A DNA stretch of 33,696 nt from positions 1 to 33,696 of the forward strand of contig NZ_STGY01000003.1 in NCBI RefSeq assembly GCF_004912275.1, written 5' to 3'. The translations under genes were made by a program, and so were the position numbers. Each line of letters begins with the position of its first letter. Within the stretch, counting starts at the first letter, position 1. The notes beneath the pieces are model-generated. The model was given only the letters and a program-made list of their open reading frames with translations. It made no database searches and was not told the DNA's origin. This document shows, in pieces, positions 1 to 6,504 of this stretch. This DNA comes from Glycomyces buryatensis (GTDB lineage: Bacteria > Actinomycetota > Actinomycetes > Mycobacteriales > Micromonosporaceae).

Positions 1-257
1 TTGCCCAGCGACAGGTCGCCGGCGGTGACGCCCGACTGGGGGCCCTCGCCGATGTGGTCGCGGTTGTCGCAGACCTGCCCGAAGGACTGGGTGAAGACGT
101 TCTGGCCGCAGATCTGCCAGTGGGCGGCGCTCGAGGCGTCGATGTTGAGCAGGCTGACGGGGCCGGCGGCCACACCGGAGTTGGTGGCCATGGCGGGGGC
201 TGCGGCGAAAGCGGCGGCGCCGGCGGCGACGGCCGCAACAGTGAGAACCTTGCGCAT
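1..257 (-). CDS. Small secreted protein, C-terminus beyond window
   Basis: The visible 85 residues begin with a classical signal peptide: Met-Arg-Lys, then an Ala/Val-rich hydrophobic stretch ending in an AxA-like site (APAMA) near residue 24. The mature part has one Cys in HWQICGQN and another in GQVCDN, about 14 residues apart. I chose the ATG at 257 because a GAAGGA Shine-Dalgarno lies just upstream on the minus strand. The arrangement loosely recalls small cell-surface proteins such as chaplins and rodlins, but I cannot assign it to either. The gene runs off the left edge, so full length and terminus are unknown. It is exported; its function is not recognised. Confidence 0.7.
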   Translation of the reverse strand, partial: MRKVLTVAAVAAGAAAFAAAPAMATNSGVAAGPVSLLNIDASSAAHWQICGQNVFTQSFGQVCDNRDHIGEGPQSGVTAGDLSLG

Positions 258-384
258 GATGCTAGTTCGTTCCTTCTTGGTTGTGCGCCCGTGAATCCGG
301 GCGGCTTCTTCTCTGGATTCGGCTGGGCTTCATGGGAAGTCAGCCGGTGTGGGCCTGGCCGCGCGTCGACGCGCCGGAGACCGT

Positions 385-406
385 CCGGCTCTCGACCAAG
401 AGCCGG
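385..406 (-). terminator. Stem-loop after the 339-aa secreted protein gene
   Basis: CCGGCTCT and AGAGCCGG form a perfect 8-bp stem with a 6-base loop, about 70 bases past the stop of the leftward gene ending at 477. There is no T tract, as is common for actinobacterial terminators. A separate 14-bp palindrome GCGCGTCGACGCGC lies at 361-374. Confidence 0.5.
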
Positions 407-476
407 CGAACCGGTGGGATTTGCTAACCGCACTGCTGGAGTGAGCTGCTGGTCCCCGCGCCGACGCGCGGAGGCT

Positions 477-1496
477 CTAGTCTGGGGCGACGGACTGCTC
501 GGCGGCACGGTCCATGGGCCGCCCCAATTCCTCGATCACCGTGCGGGCGAACGACACCTGTTCGCCAGCGGTGTTCGGGGAGACATTGACAGCGGAATGT
601 CCACTGTCCACACTGATACCGGCGGTCGAGCCAGTGGCTCCACCGGGGATGATCTTCAGGTCAGGCAGGTCGGGGCCGTCGTACGACCATGGCTTTTCGG
701 TGTTCGCGCCTGGTTTGCCCTGTGCGATTTCGGAACCGGATCGGTCTGTCTCCCGCAGGCCGTCTGCGGCTGCGGAGCACTCGAGGGCGGCGGCCGGCCG
801 GCCGCTGGACACTCGTTCGAGTGCCGCCACCGCCTCGGTGGAGCCAGGATCCGCTAGAAGCGTGGTGAAGCTCGGCTGTCCCTGTCCGCCGGCGTGGACG
901 CTCCCGGGCGTCGTCTCGCCGCCGGCCCCAAGGCCATCGGTCACCAGTCGCGCCAGCACATCGACCTGATCGGTCGAGGTCGCGACAGTCTCATAGACAC
1001 CGGACACCACGGGGGCGGGGGTCTCCGCAATGGAGGCCGTACCCTTGACCAGGGTTCCCACCAGTGGTGTCACGACTTCAGCGGTGCTGTCTCCGACAGA
1101 CTCATCGTCTATATCGAGCAATCCGGTTCTGGCGTCACCACGCAGCGCGGTGTGCACGGTCTCGTCCGTCTCGGTCACCAACGACCCCACCGGTTCGGTC
1201 AGACCTGACACCAGCCCGGTGGCCGCCCCCTCATTCGCGGTTGCCCGATGTCCCTGCTGGTTCTGCGGGACCAGTCGCGCGGCCAGGCGCGACGTGTCGG
1301 ACACCTCTGCGACGAGCGGATCGGCCACCGTGGCAAGGTCTGTCGCCTCGGGGGTTTCGTCCGATGCCCAAGCGGCACTTGCCTTGCCGGCGGCTCCCAA
1401 AAGCAGGAAGCCGAAAATTCCGAGCGCGGCACCGAGGAGCAGCCGGGACACGCTGAAGCGGCGAGTGAACTCGCTGCCCCGCATGATGATCCCCAT
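477..1496 (-). CDS. Secreted or membrane-anchored hypothetical protein
   Basis: A 339-residue protein. Residues 1-16 are basic, followed by a hydrophobic segment (about 17-42, LLLGAALGIFGFLLLGAAG) that acts as a signal peptide or signal anchor. The rest is Thr/Ser/Ala/Gly/Val-rich with few aromatics and repeated short PLV and TLV-like segments, giving an extended, low-complexity exported protein. I recognise no catalytic motif or named domain. An in-frame ATG also lies at codon 5 (MRGSEF); either start keeps the signal segment. It is transcribed in the same direction as the secreted-protein gene at the left edge but separated from it by a hairpin, so they are probably separate units. It is the last chromosomal gene before the mobile element. 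Function unknown. Confidence 0.65.
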   Translation of the reverse strand: MGIIMRGSEFTRRFSVSRLLLGAALGIFGFLLLGAAGKASAAWASDETPEATDLATVADPLVAEVSDTSRLAARLVPQNQQGHRATANEGAATGLVSGLTEPVGSLVTETDETVHTALRGDARTGLLDIDDESVGDSTAEVVTPLVGTLVKGTASIAETPAPVVSGVYETVATSTDQVDVLARLVTDGLGAGGETTPGSVHAGGQGQPSFTTLLADPGSTEAVAALERVSSGRPAAALECSAAADGLRETDRSGSEIAQGKPGANTEKPWSYDGPDLPDLKIIPGGATGSTAGISVDSGHSAVNVSPNTAGEQVSFARTVIEELGRPMDRAAEQSVAPD

Positions 1497-1710
1497 GACT
1501 CCCCCGTCGTCCTGAACCTGAGCGCGGGCGATTCATCCACCCGCACTTACAAGAACGAATCTGTCGGAATCGGGGATACGGGGTGTTCAGGATTTTTCAG
1601 GAGAATTTCGGTGATGAGCGCTCATATATGCCGAGCCGTCGCGTTCCATGACGATTCATCGGCCTCTCGGCGCACGAAAAACCGCCATCTCACTAGTGGT
1701 GACCTGCCCC

Positions 1711-1738
1711 ACCAGGCACTGGTTAACAGACTGTTACC
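1711..1738. repeat. Outer flanking repeat, left copy (AACAGWCTGTT palindrome)
   Basis: ACCAGGC followed by TTAACAGACTGTTAC. The same words occur in the same order and orientation at 11691-11717 (ACCAGGC, TTAACAGTCTGTTTAC) with a 2-base and a 1-base indel. The core AACAG-W-CTGTT is a perfect odd-centred palindrome in both copies. It could be an attachment site, an integrase arm site or a host operator. Confidence 0.45.
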
Positions 1739-1816
1739 GGAATCCCAGCTAACGTGAGGCTTGAAACCCTCATCCTCGCAGGTGAGACGCTATGAAGTTG
1801 AAGTTCGCGTCGTTGC

Positions 1817-1833
1817 CGGTACGCATCTAGTAC
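1817..1833. repeat. Candidate attL (CGGTACGCAT-N4-TAC)
   Basis: CGGTACGCAT, then four bases, then TAC, preceded by TTCGCGT at 1804-1810. The right-end copy is at 11579-11595, preceded by TTCGCGT at 11571-11577. It lies 7 bases past the integrase stop codon, a usual place for an attachment site. The exact match is only 10 bp, so this is a candidate. Confidence 0.45.
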
Positions 1834-1839
1834 ACACTA

Positions 1840-3009
1840 CTACGCGTCGGAACGCAAGGCCTTGGACTTGGCTCGTTGCAGCCGGGCCGCCGCGCGGGCC
1901 TTGTCGAGCCGCCCGGCGACCTCGTCGAGCCGGTCCGGGAACAGGTGCCCGTACGTGTCCAGAGTGATCGTCGCCTTGGCGTGCCCAAGCATCGTCTGTA
2001 CGACTTTCACGTCTGCGCCCTCGGCGATCGCCAAGCTAGCGGCCGTGTGCCGCAACGCATGTGGGGTGATGTCCTTGCCCTTGAGTCCGGCCGCAGCGAC
2101 GGCAGGCGCGAAGTGGTGGCGGCGCCAGGTGTCGAGGCGCAGCGGCGATCCCGAGTCCGTCGTGAACACGTAACTGTCGGGTTCCCGACACTCTTCGATC
2201 AGCGGCTTGAGTTCCGCCGCCACCGACGCCGGTAGCGCCACCGTGCGCGACTCCCCCGACTTCGGGGTGTCCTCGTACAGCCCGCCCTTGCCCTCGATCA
2301 AGGTGGCCTCGATACGGACCCGGCGCCGCTTCAGGTCGACGTTGCGCGCCTTGAGTGCAGCCGCCTCCCCAATGCGCAGCCCGACATAGGCGAGCACCAG
2401 GACCAGGACCCGTGAGGCTCGCCCTGTCGTCGCGTCTGCGAGCGCTTCGACCTCCTCGGCGGTCAGGAACACCTTGCGCGACGGGGCGGCCTTGGGCGGC
2501 TTCACGGATCGCACCGGGTTCACCGCGATGCGTTCGGGCACACACCATTCCATGATCCGGGCCATGATGCTGTACGCGAGCCGCTTCTTGTCCGCTCCCC
2601 CGTCGAGCGCGCCCAGCCACACGGCGATGTCGTCGCGGCGTACCCGGTCCACCTGTACGCCACCCCACCGCGGCAGGATGTGCGCGTCGATCATCGTGCG
2701 GTACAGCTCCAACGTGGAGCGCTTCTGCGTCGACTGTGCCGCTAGCCAAGCCTCGGCGACGTCGCGCACCAGCACACGCCCGGCGGACGGGTCACGGTAG
2801 GCACCTGAGGACAGCTCGGATTCGATCTTCGCGGCCAAGGCGTCGGCGTCGGGCTTCCGAGCCACCGCCTTCGCCCGCGCCTTCCCGTCCGGGTCATACC
2901 AGCGGACCCGCCACCGCGCCGGCGGCTTCCTACCCGTCGCCTTCGCCCGCTCGACAGCTTCCAGGTAAGCGGCATGCTTGCGCCGGTCCTCAACCCACGC
3001 CCGCGCCAT
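1840..3009 (-). CDS. int: Tyrosine recombinase (site-specific integrase)
   Basis: Catalyses integration and, with the excisionase, excision of the element. The 389 residues show the phage-integrase plan. An N-terminal arm-type DNA-binding segment lies at about 30-75 (RWRVRWYDPDGK). A SAM-like core-binding domain lies at about 80-165. The catalytic domain at about 180-365 carries Arg212 (GLRIGE), Lys250 (TPKSGESRT), His317 and Arg320 (HALRHT), His343 (LGHAKA) and the nucleophile Tyr353 (DTYGHLF). All catalytic residues are present, so the enzyme should be active. The ATG at 3009 follows a GGGAGG Shine-Dalgarno. Its 5' end is overlapped for 268 bases by the open frame of the upstream XRE gene, so the two are probably co-transcribed. 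The gene lies at the left border of the element, next to the candidate attachment repeat. Confidence 0.95.
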   Translation of the reverse strand: MARAWVEDRRKHAAYLEAVERAKATGRKPPARWRVRWYDPDGKARAKAVARKPDADALAAKIESELSSGAYRDPSAGRVLVRDVAEAWLAAQSTQKRSTLELYRTMIDAHILPRWGGVQVDRVRRDDIAVWLGALDGGADKKRLAYSIMARIMEWCVPERIAVNPVRSVKPPKAAPSRKVFLTAEEVEALADATTGRASRVLVLVLAYVGLRIGEAAALKARNVDLKRRRVRIEATLIEGKGGLYEDTPKSGESRTVALPASVAAELKPLIEECREPDSYVFTTDSGSPLRLDTWRRHHFAPAVAAAGLKGKDITPHALRHTAASLAIAEGADVKVVQTMLGHAKATITLDTYGHLFPDRLDEVAGRLDKARAAARLQRAKSKALRSDA

Positions 3010-3629
3010 AACTCGCCTCCCTCGGCGAGCCGACGACGCAGCCGCTCCGCTTCGCGTTCAGCGCCAGACCCCATGTGTATGTCCACCTCAGGAGCGGTGG
3101 CGTCATCGTGAGCCACAACCACGACAACCGCAGGCCGGTCCGTCAGACGGTCCATGACTGCCCGCTGCGTCTCGTGCTTCAACCCCCGGTCATAGGGCCG
3201 ATTCTCTTCGAGGAACGCCGCCGGGCGCGCCTCGCTTCCGGGGAGCGGGTCCGTCCCGTGAGCCCACCTCCACACGATTTCCCAAGGCGCCGAGACCTTC
3301 TCGGTAAGCGGCACCGACTTCGACGTGTTGATCATGTCGGCTTCGACGTTGGCCACCTCGTCGACGCCAGGCAGCAGCAACGTCACCGGCGACACCTCAA
3401 GTGCGATCGCTAGCGCAACGAGGTCATCGACATCGACGCGCCGATCGCCCGCCTCGATCTTCGTAATGGCAGTGGAGGCGACGGGCCGCCCGATCCCCGT
3501 CATGGCGTCTGCTACCGCACGGGTTGACATGCGCTTCCGGTCGCGCAGCTTGCGCAGGTTCGCCCCCACTGTCCGGCCGATCGAAGCTGGCGTATTCGGT
3601 CTCTTCGTTGACTCAGTTGATCCCATCAT
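2742..3629 (-). CDS. XRE-family repressor-like regulator, runs into int frame
   Basis: Residues about 18-85 form a Cro/C1-type helix-turn-helix (VGANLRKLRDRKRMSTRAVADAM followed later by TKIEAGDRRVDVDDLVALA, given here as two separate parts). The middle (about 90-200) is not recognised. From about residue 207 the frame overlaps int: the last 88 residues are Arg/Pro/Ser-rich and look like a shadow translation of the integrase reading frame. No in-frame stop occurs before 2742, so the functional protein is probably the first ~206 residues with an accidental tail, or a stop was lost. A -10-like CATACT lies immediately upstream, so translation may be leaderless from the ATG at 3629 or 3626. By position, divergent from the excisionase and upstream of int, it is the likely lysogeny-type repressor of the element. 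Confidence 0.75.
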   Translation of the reverse strand: MMGSTESTKRPNTPASIGRTVGANLRKLRDRKRMSTRAVADAMTGIGRPVASTAITKIEAGDRRVDVDDLVALAIALEVSPVTLLLPGVDEVANVEADMINTSKSVPLTEKVSAPWEIVWRWAHGTDPLPGSEARPAAFLEENRPYDRGLKHETQRAVMDRLTDRPAVVVVVAHDDATAPEVDIHMGSGAEREAERLRRRLAEGGELWRGRGLRTGASMPLTWKLSSGRRRRVGSRRRGGGSAGMTRTGRRGRRRWLGSPTPTPWPRRSNPSCPQVPTVTRPPGVCWCATSPRLG

Positions 3630-3735
3630 CGGAGTATGTCACACCAAGTTGCGCGCAGTCGAGTACCTGTGCGATACTTCCAACATCATTGAGTTTGCTC
3701 CGAACTTGGGAGCGATCAGACCGAAGAGGTGCGAA
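3630..3735. promoter_or_regulatory. Divergent control region between repressor and excisionase genes
   Basis: On the plus strand TTGCGC (3649-3654) and GATACT (3673-3678), separated by 18 bases, make a plausible sigma70-type promoter for the rightward replication/capsid chain. On the minus strand a TCGACT-like -35 and CATACT -10 end three bases before the repressor ATG, predicting a leaderless or near-leaderless repressor mRNA. GCTCC and GGAGC (about 3691-3706) form a small inverted repeat that could be an operator. In satellites and temperate phages this is where the lysogenic switch acts. Promoters are judged by eye only. Confidence 0.5.
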
Positions 3736-3927
3736 ATGGCAGCCGCTGAGACATGGCTCGACACATCCGAGCTCGCCGAATACCTCAAGATCCCGCGCCG
3801 CACGCTGGACACCTGGGCCTACAAGGGGACCGGCCCGAAGTACACGCTCATGGGCCGCCACCGCCGGTACAAGCTTTCGAACGTCGAGAGGTGGGCCGAC
3901 GACCGCGCCAAGGGTGGTGCCGCGTGA
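3736..3927 (+). CDS. xis: Excisionase-like small MerR/HTH_17 DNA-binding protein
   Basis: A 63-residue protein that is essentially one winged helix-turn-helix: WLDTSELAEYLKIPRRTLDTW, followed by GTGPKYTLMGRHRRYKLSNVE in a second part, the classic excisionase/AlpA-like layout of helix, turn, recognition helix and basic wing. I chose the ATG at 3736 because GAAGAGG precedes it by about seven bases; longer in-frame starts lie inside the opposite-strand repressor gene. The stop overlaps the next gene's GTG start (GTGA), so it is translationally coupled. It should bend DNA at the attachment sites to direct excision, and may also activate the operon as AlpA-type proteins do. That role is inferred from family and position. 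Confidence 0.8.
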   Translation: MAAAETWLDTSELAEYLKIPRRTLDTWAYKGTGPKYTLMGRHRRYKLSNVERWADDRAKGGAA

Positions 3928-4142
3928 CGCAGACACGAGAAAGCCGCCCCAGTGCGACGAACACCGGAGCGGCAGAAAAGCAGGTCGGCGAGACCACCAC
4001 CAGCGTAACCCGCGCCGACAGCCGCCGCATCCTCAAGGTCGCCCGCCGCGCCCTCGGCGCCGCACTCGCCCAAGCCGATCCCCACCCCGACCTCATCGCA
4101 GCCGCCGGCCTCGTCATCGAAGCGGGAGGCCGTCGTGGCTGA
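3924..4142 (+). CDS. Small hypothetical protein coupled to the replication gene
   Basis: A 72-residue protein starting at the GTG that overlaps the excisionase stop and ending 8 bases inside the start of the replication gene. The N-terminal 30 residues are polar and probably disordered (TQTRESRPSATNTGAAEKQ). The rest is predicted helical and amphipathic (RADSRRILKVARRALGAAL, then DLIAAAGLVIEA). I recognise no family. Tight overlap on both sides shows it belongs to the replication operon; it could be an accessory subunit of the primase/helicase, but that is a guess from location. Confidence 0.7.
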   Translation: MTQTRESRPSATNTGAAEKQVGETTTSVTRADSRRILKVARRALGAALAQADPHPDLIAAAGLVIEAGGRRG

Positions 4143-6153
4143 GACCGCCTACGACCGCCTACGCGAGGCACTCGCCCGCCACGGCTCCCGCATCGAGGAC
4201 AAGGCGCCGGGCGACTTCATGGCCCAGTGCCCGGCACACGAGGACCACAACCCGTCCCTGCACGTGACCGGCATCGAGGGCCAGGCGCTCGCGCACTGCT
4301 TCGCCGGGTGCGCGAATGACGCCGTCCTCGGTGCGCTCAACTGGGAACCTCGTGACCTGTTCGACAACCCCAAGGGCGCCGAGTATCGCTACGACGACGG
4401 CAGGATCGTCCACCGCAGTCCTAGCAAGAAGTTCAGGCAGTCAGGCAACCTCGGCGGTACGCCGCAGCTGTACCGATCCCGCAAGGTCGCCCGCGCCGTC
4501 GCCAACGGCGAGCGGGTGTTCCTCGTAGAAGGGGAGAAAGACGTCCACGCGCTCGAATCCATCGGAGCCGTAGCCACCACGGCCCCGATGGGCGCGGGCA
4601 GCTTCGGCAAGGCCGACGTAGCCCCGTTGCAGGGCGCCGTCGTCGTCGCCGTCGTCGACAACGACGGCGACGCCGGCCAGAAGTGGGCCGACGCCGTGCG
4701 CGCCAGGCTCGACGGCACCACCAAGGGCTTGCAGTTCGTCAAGGCCGCCACTGGCAAGGATTCAGCCGATCATGTCGCGGCCGGGCGCGGCCTGGCCGAC
4801 TTCGTACCCCTCGGCGATCCCGAAGGGCACGACGCGCTCGCGCTCGTCGAGGAGTTCATCAGCAAGTACACGGTGTTCCCGTCGCCGCACTGTCTCACGG
4901 CAGTCACGCTGTGGGCGGCGCACACGCACGCCATTGACGCGTTCTACACCTCGCCGCGCCTGGTCCTGGACTCGCCGGAGCCCGGCAGCGGCAAGACGCG
5001 CGTGCTGGAGCTGCTCAACCTGGTGTGCCACAACCCCAAGCTCATGATCTCCTCGTCGACGGCCGCGATCTTCCGCAGGCTTGCCAAGGGCACCATGACC
5101 GTACTGTTCGACGAGGTCGACGCCATCTTCAACGTCAAGTCCGCAGGGAACTACGAGGATCTTCGGGCGCTGCTCAACTCCGGCTATAAGCGCGGCGCCA
5201 CCATCGACCGGTGCGTGGGCGACGCCGCCAAAATGGACGTTCAGGAGTTCAAAGTGTTCTCGCCGGTCGCCCTCGCGGGCCTGGCGGGCAACATGCCGGG
5301 AACCATCATCACCCGCGCCGTCGTGATCCACATGCGCCGCCGCGCACCTGGCGAGAAGGTCGCGCCCTTCCGCGAGCGCGACGCCGAACCCGAGGCCGAC
5401 AAGATCAGGGCAGCGCTGGAGTCCTGGACGCGGTCAGTGGCGGGCGCGCTCGCCGACGCGAGGCCGGTCATGCCCAAGGGCGTGGAGGATCGCCCGGCGG
5501 AGGTGTGGGAAGCGCTGCTCGCCGTCGCCGATGCCGCCGGTGGGGAATGGCCCGGCCGCGCCAGAGAGGCGTGCAAGCACTTCGTGATGGGTTCCAGCAC
5601 CGAGGGACAGTCACTCGGAGTGCGACTCCTCGCCGACATCCGCGAGGCCTTTACCGTTCGCGACGACGAGGGGAAGGCGACGGGCGAAATGCTCGATCGA
5701 ATGCCGTCGGAAGAGCTCGTGGACGCACTAGTCAGGATGGAGGAGGCGCCTTGGGCGGACCTATACGGCAAGCCTCTCAACATGGTCCGGCTGTCGAAGG
5801 AGTTGAAGCGCTATGGGGTCTCTCCGACCGTTTTCAAGCTCAATGGGGATTCCCGCCGCGGGTACATGACCGAGCCCAGCAAGGTCAGTGTTGGCCTTCA
5901 TGATGCGTGGCGCCGGTACCTACCCGCAGATAGCAGTAACCAGCGTAACCAGCGTAACCCTGCTGGTCAGACGGTTACACCTTCAAGCGCGGTTACACCT
6001 TCACCTGTAACCGCGCTTGAAGGTGTAACCGGTTTGACCAGCGAAGTTACGGCGGTTACGGCGGTTACGCCATATTGCCGTAAGTGTGGCTTCAACCCAT
6101 GCAAGCAACGGGCCGGATGCCCGACACAGATCACCGAGGAGCACACCCAATGA
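4135..6153 (+). CDS. Replication protein: zinc-finger/TOPRIM primase with DUF3631-like ATPase
   Basis: A 672-residue protein likely to prime and unwind DNA at the element's origin. Residues 32-59 hold a CHC2-like zinc site (CPAHEDH, then HCFAGC). Residues about 125-200 form a TOPRIM fold with VEGEKD (131-136) and VVDNDGD (173-179). Residues about 235-480 match the DUF3631 ATPase region, with Walker A PEPGSGKTR (281-289) and Walker B VLFDEVD (323-329). A C-terminal four-cysteine knuckle (Cys648, 651, 656, 662) may bind DNA. The GTG start at 4135 overlaps the previous gene by 8 bases, and the stop overlaps the next ATG (ATGA). The DNA for residues about 600-645 is a symmetric GTAACC repeat array, the probable origin, so the protein tail there is Val/Thr-rich and repetitive. 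Primase-plus-ATPase proteins of this kind occur in phages, satellites and integrative elements. Confidence 0.85.
   Translation: MAETAYDRLREALARHGSRIEDKAPGDFMAQCPAHEDHNPSLHVTGIEGQALAHCFAGCANDAVLGALNWEPRDLFDNPKGAEYRYDDGRIVHRSPSKKFRQSGNLGGTPQLYRSRKVARAVANGERVFLVEGEKDVHALESIGAVATTAPMGAGSFGKADVAPLQGAVVVAVVDNDGDAGQKWADAVRARLDGTTKGLQFVKAATGKDSADHVAAGRGLADFVPLGDPEGHDALALVEEFISKYTVFPSPHCLTAVTLWAAHTHAIDAFYTSPRLVLDSPEPGSGKTRVLELLNLVCHNPKLMISSSTAAIFRRLAKGTMTVLFDEVDAIFNVKSAGNYEDLRALLNSGYKRGATIDRCVGDAAKMDVQEFKVFSPVALAGLAGNMPGTIITRAVVIHMRRRAPGEKVAPFRERDAEPEADKIRAALESWTRSVAGALADARPVMPKGVEDRPAEVWEALLAVADAAGGEWPGRAREACKHFVMGSSTEGQSLGVRLLADIREAFTVRDDEGKATGEMLDRMPSEELVDALVRMEEAPWADLYGKPLNMVRLSKELKRYGVSPTVFKLNGDSRRGYMTEPSKVSVGLHDAWRRYLPADSSNQRNQRNPAGQTVTPSSAVTPSPVTALEGVTGLTSEVTAVTAVTPYCRKCGFNPCKQRAGCPTQITEEHTQ
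5936..6068. repeat. Candidate replication origin: symmetric GTAACC iterons around a 26-bp inverted repeat
   Basis: Ten copies of GTAAC(C) or its complement lie in 133 bases. Three GTAACC at 9-bp spacing point one way on the left (5936, 5945, 5954), and three complementary GTTAC at 9-bp spacing mirror them on the right (6046, 6055, 6064). Between them is a perfect 26-bp inverted repeat (5972-5997 and 6006-6031) with an 8-base loop CCTTCACC. It is extended by a further 8-bp matching pair, GCTGGTCA at 5962-5969 and TGACCAGC at 6035-6042, offset by one base. The whole array is inside the coding sequence of the replication gene. Iterons plus a large palindrome beside a primase/helicase gene are typical of initiator-binding origins; this function is inferred. 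Confidence 0.75.
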
Positions 6154-6410
6154 GCACACCCGACGCCGCCGCGATCCACCGCGCTGCAGGCCTCCTCCAA
6201 GCCTTCGGCGACAACGACCACCACCACTGGACCGCCGTCCTCGCCAACGACCACGCCACCGCAGACGACGGCCCCTACTGGACCTTCTGCGCCATGACCG
6301 CAATCGCCGACCGCCTACTCGACTCCATCGCCGAACTCACCGGAGACGACCCCGAAACCGTCCTCACCAGACACACCGAGGCCATAGCGCAACTCACGTT
6401 CGACGAGTAG
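6150..6410 (+). CDS. Small hypothetical protein between replication and capsid genes
   Basis: An 86-residue acidic, His/Asp-rich, mainly helical protein (AAAIHRAAGLLQAFGDND; then TFCAMTAIADRLLDSIAEL). The ATG at 6150 overlaps the replication gene's TGA stop (ATGA), which makes this start much more likely than upstream in-frame ATGs inside that gene. I recognise no family. By place and coupling it is part of the replication operon and lies directly before the capsid gene, so a role in replication or capsid assembly is possible but unsupported. Confidence 0.7.
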   Translation: MSTPDAAAIHRAAGLLQAFGDNDHHHWTAVLANDHATADDGPYWTFCAMTAIADRLLDSIAELTGDDPETVLTRHTEAIAQLTFDE

Positions 6411-6417
6411 AATCGAG

Positions 6418-6461
6418 CCATCCCACCGCAACGGGGGATGGCCGCTACGACCCGCAACGGG
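6418..6461 (+). promoter_or_regulatory. Hairpin and direct repeat upstream of the capsid gene
   Basis: CCATCCC (6418-6424) and GGGATGG (6435-6441) form a 7-bp stem. The 10-mer CCGCAACGGG occurs at 6426-6435 and again at 6452-6461. A TAGAAT hexamer at 6408-6413 resembles a -10 box. This leader may give the capsid gene its own control or set mRNA processing between early replication genes and the structural gene. Confidence 0.4.
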
Positions 6462-6504
6462 CAAAGCACCACGCATTGTTCGCACCAGCGGAAGGCCATC
6501 CATC

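Larger units (their letters stand above)
1497..1839. other. Intergenic region: upstream of secreted protein gene and left junction of the element
   Basis: About 340 bases with no credible gene. It holds the likely promoter of the leftward secreted-protein gene, a perfect 12-bp palindrome ATGAGCGCTCAT at 1614-1625, the AACAGACTGTT palindrome at 1725-1735, and the CGGTACGCAT repeat at 1817-1826 that recurs at the right end of the mobile element. AT content is higher than in the surrounding genes. Confidence 0.6.

Noticed and set aside
1..1515. Several plus-strand frames at the left end (54-857, 514-969, 1030-1515)
   Set aside because: They are complements of the two secreted-protein genes, which have clear signal peptides; the plus-strand frames have none and no good ribosome sites.
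5936..6068. The 9-bp spaced repeats as a possible CRISPR-like array
   Set aside because: Repeats are only 6-9 bases, lie inside a coding frame and are mirror-symmetric; no cas gene is near.
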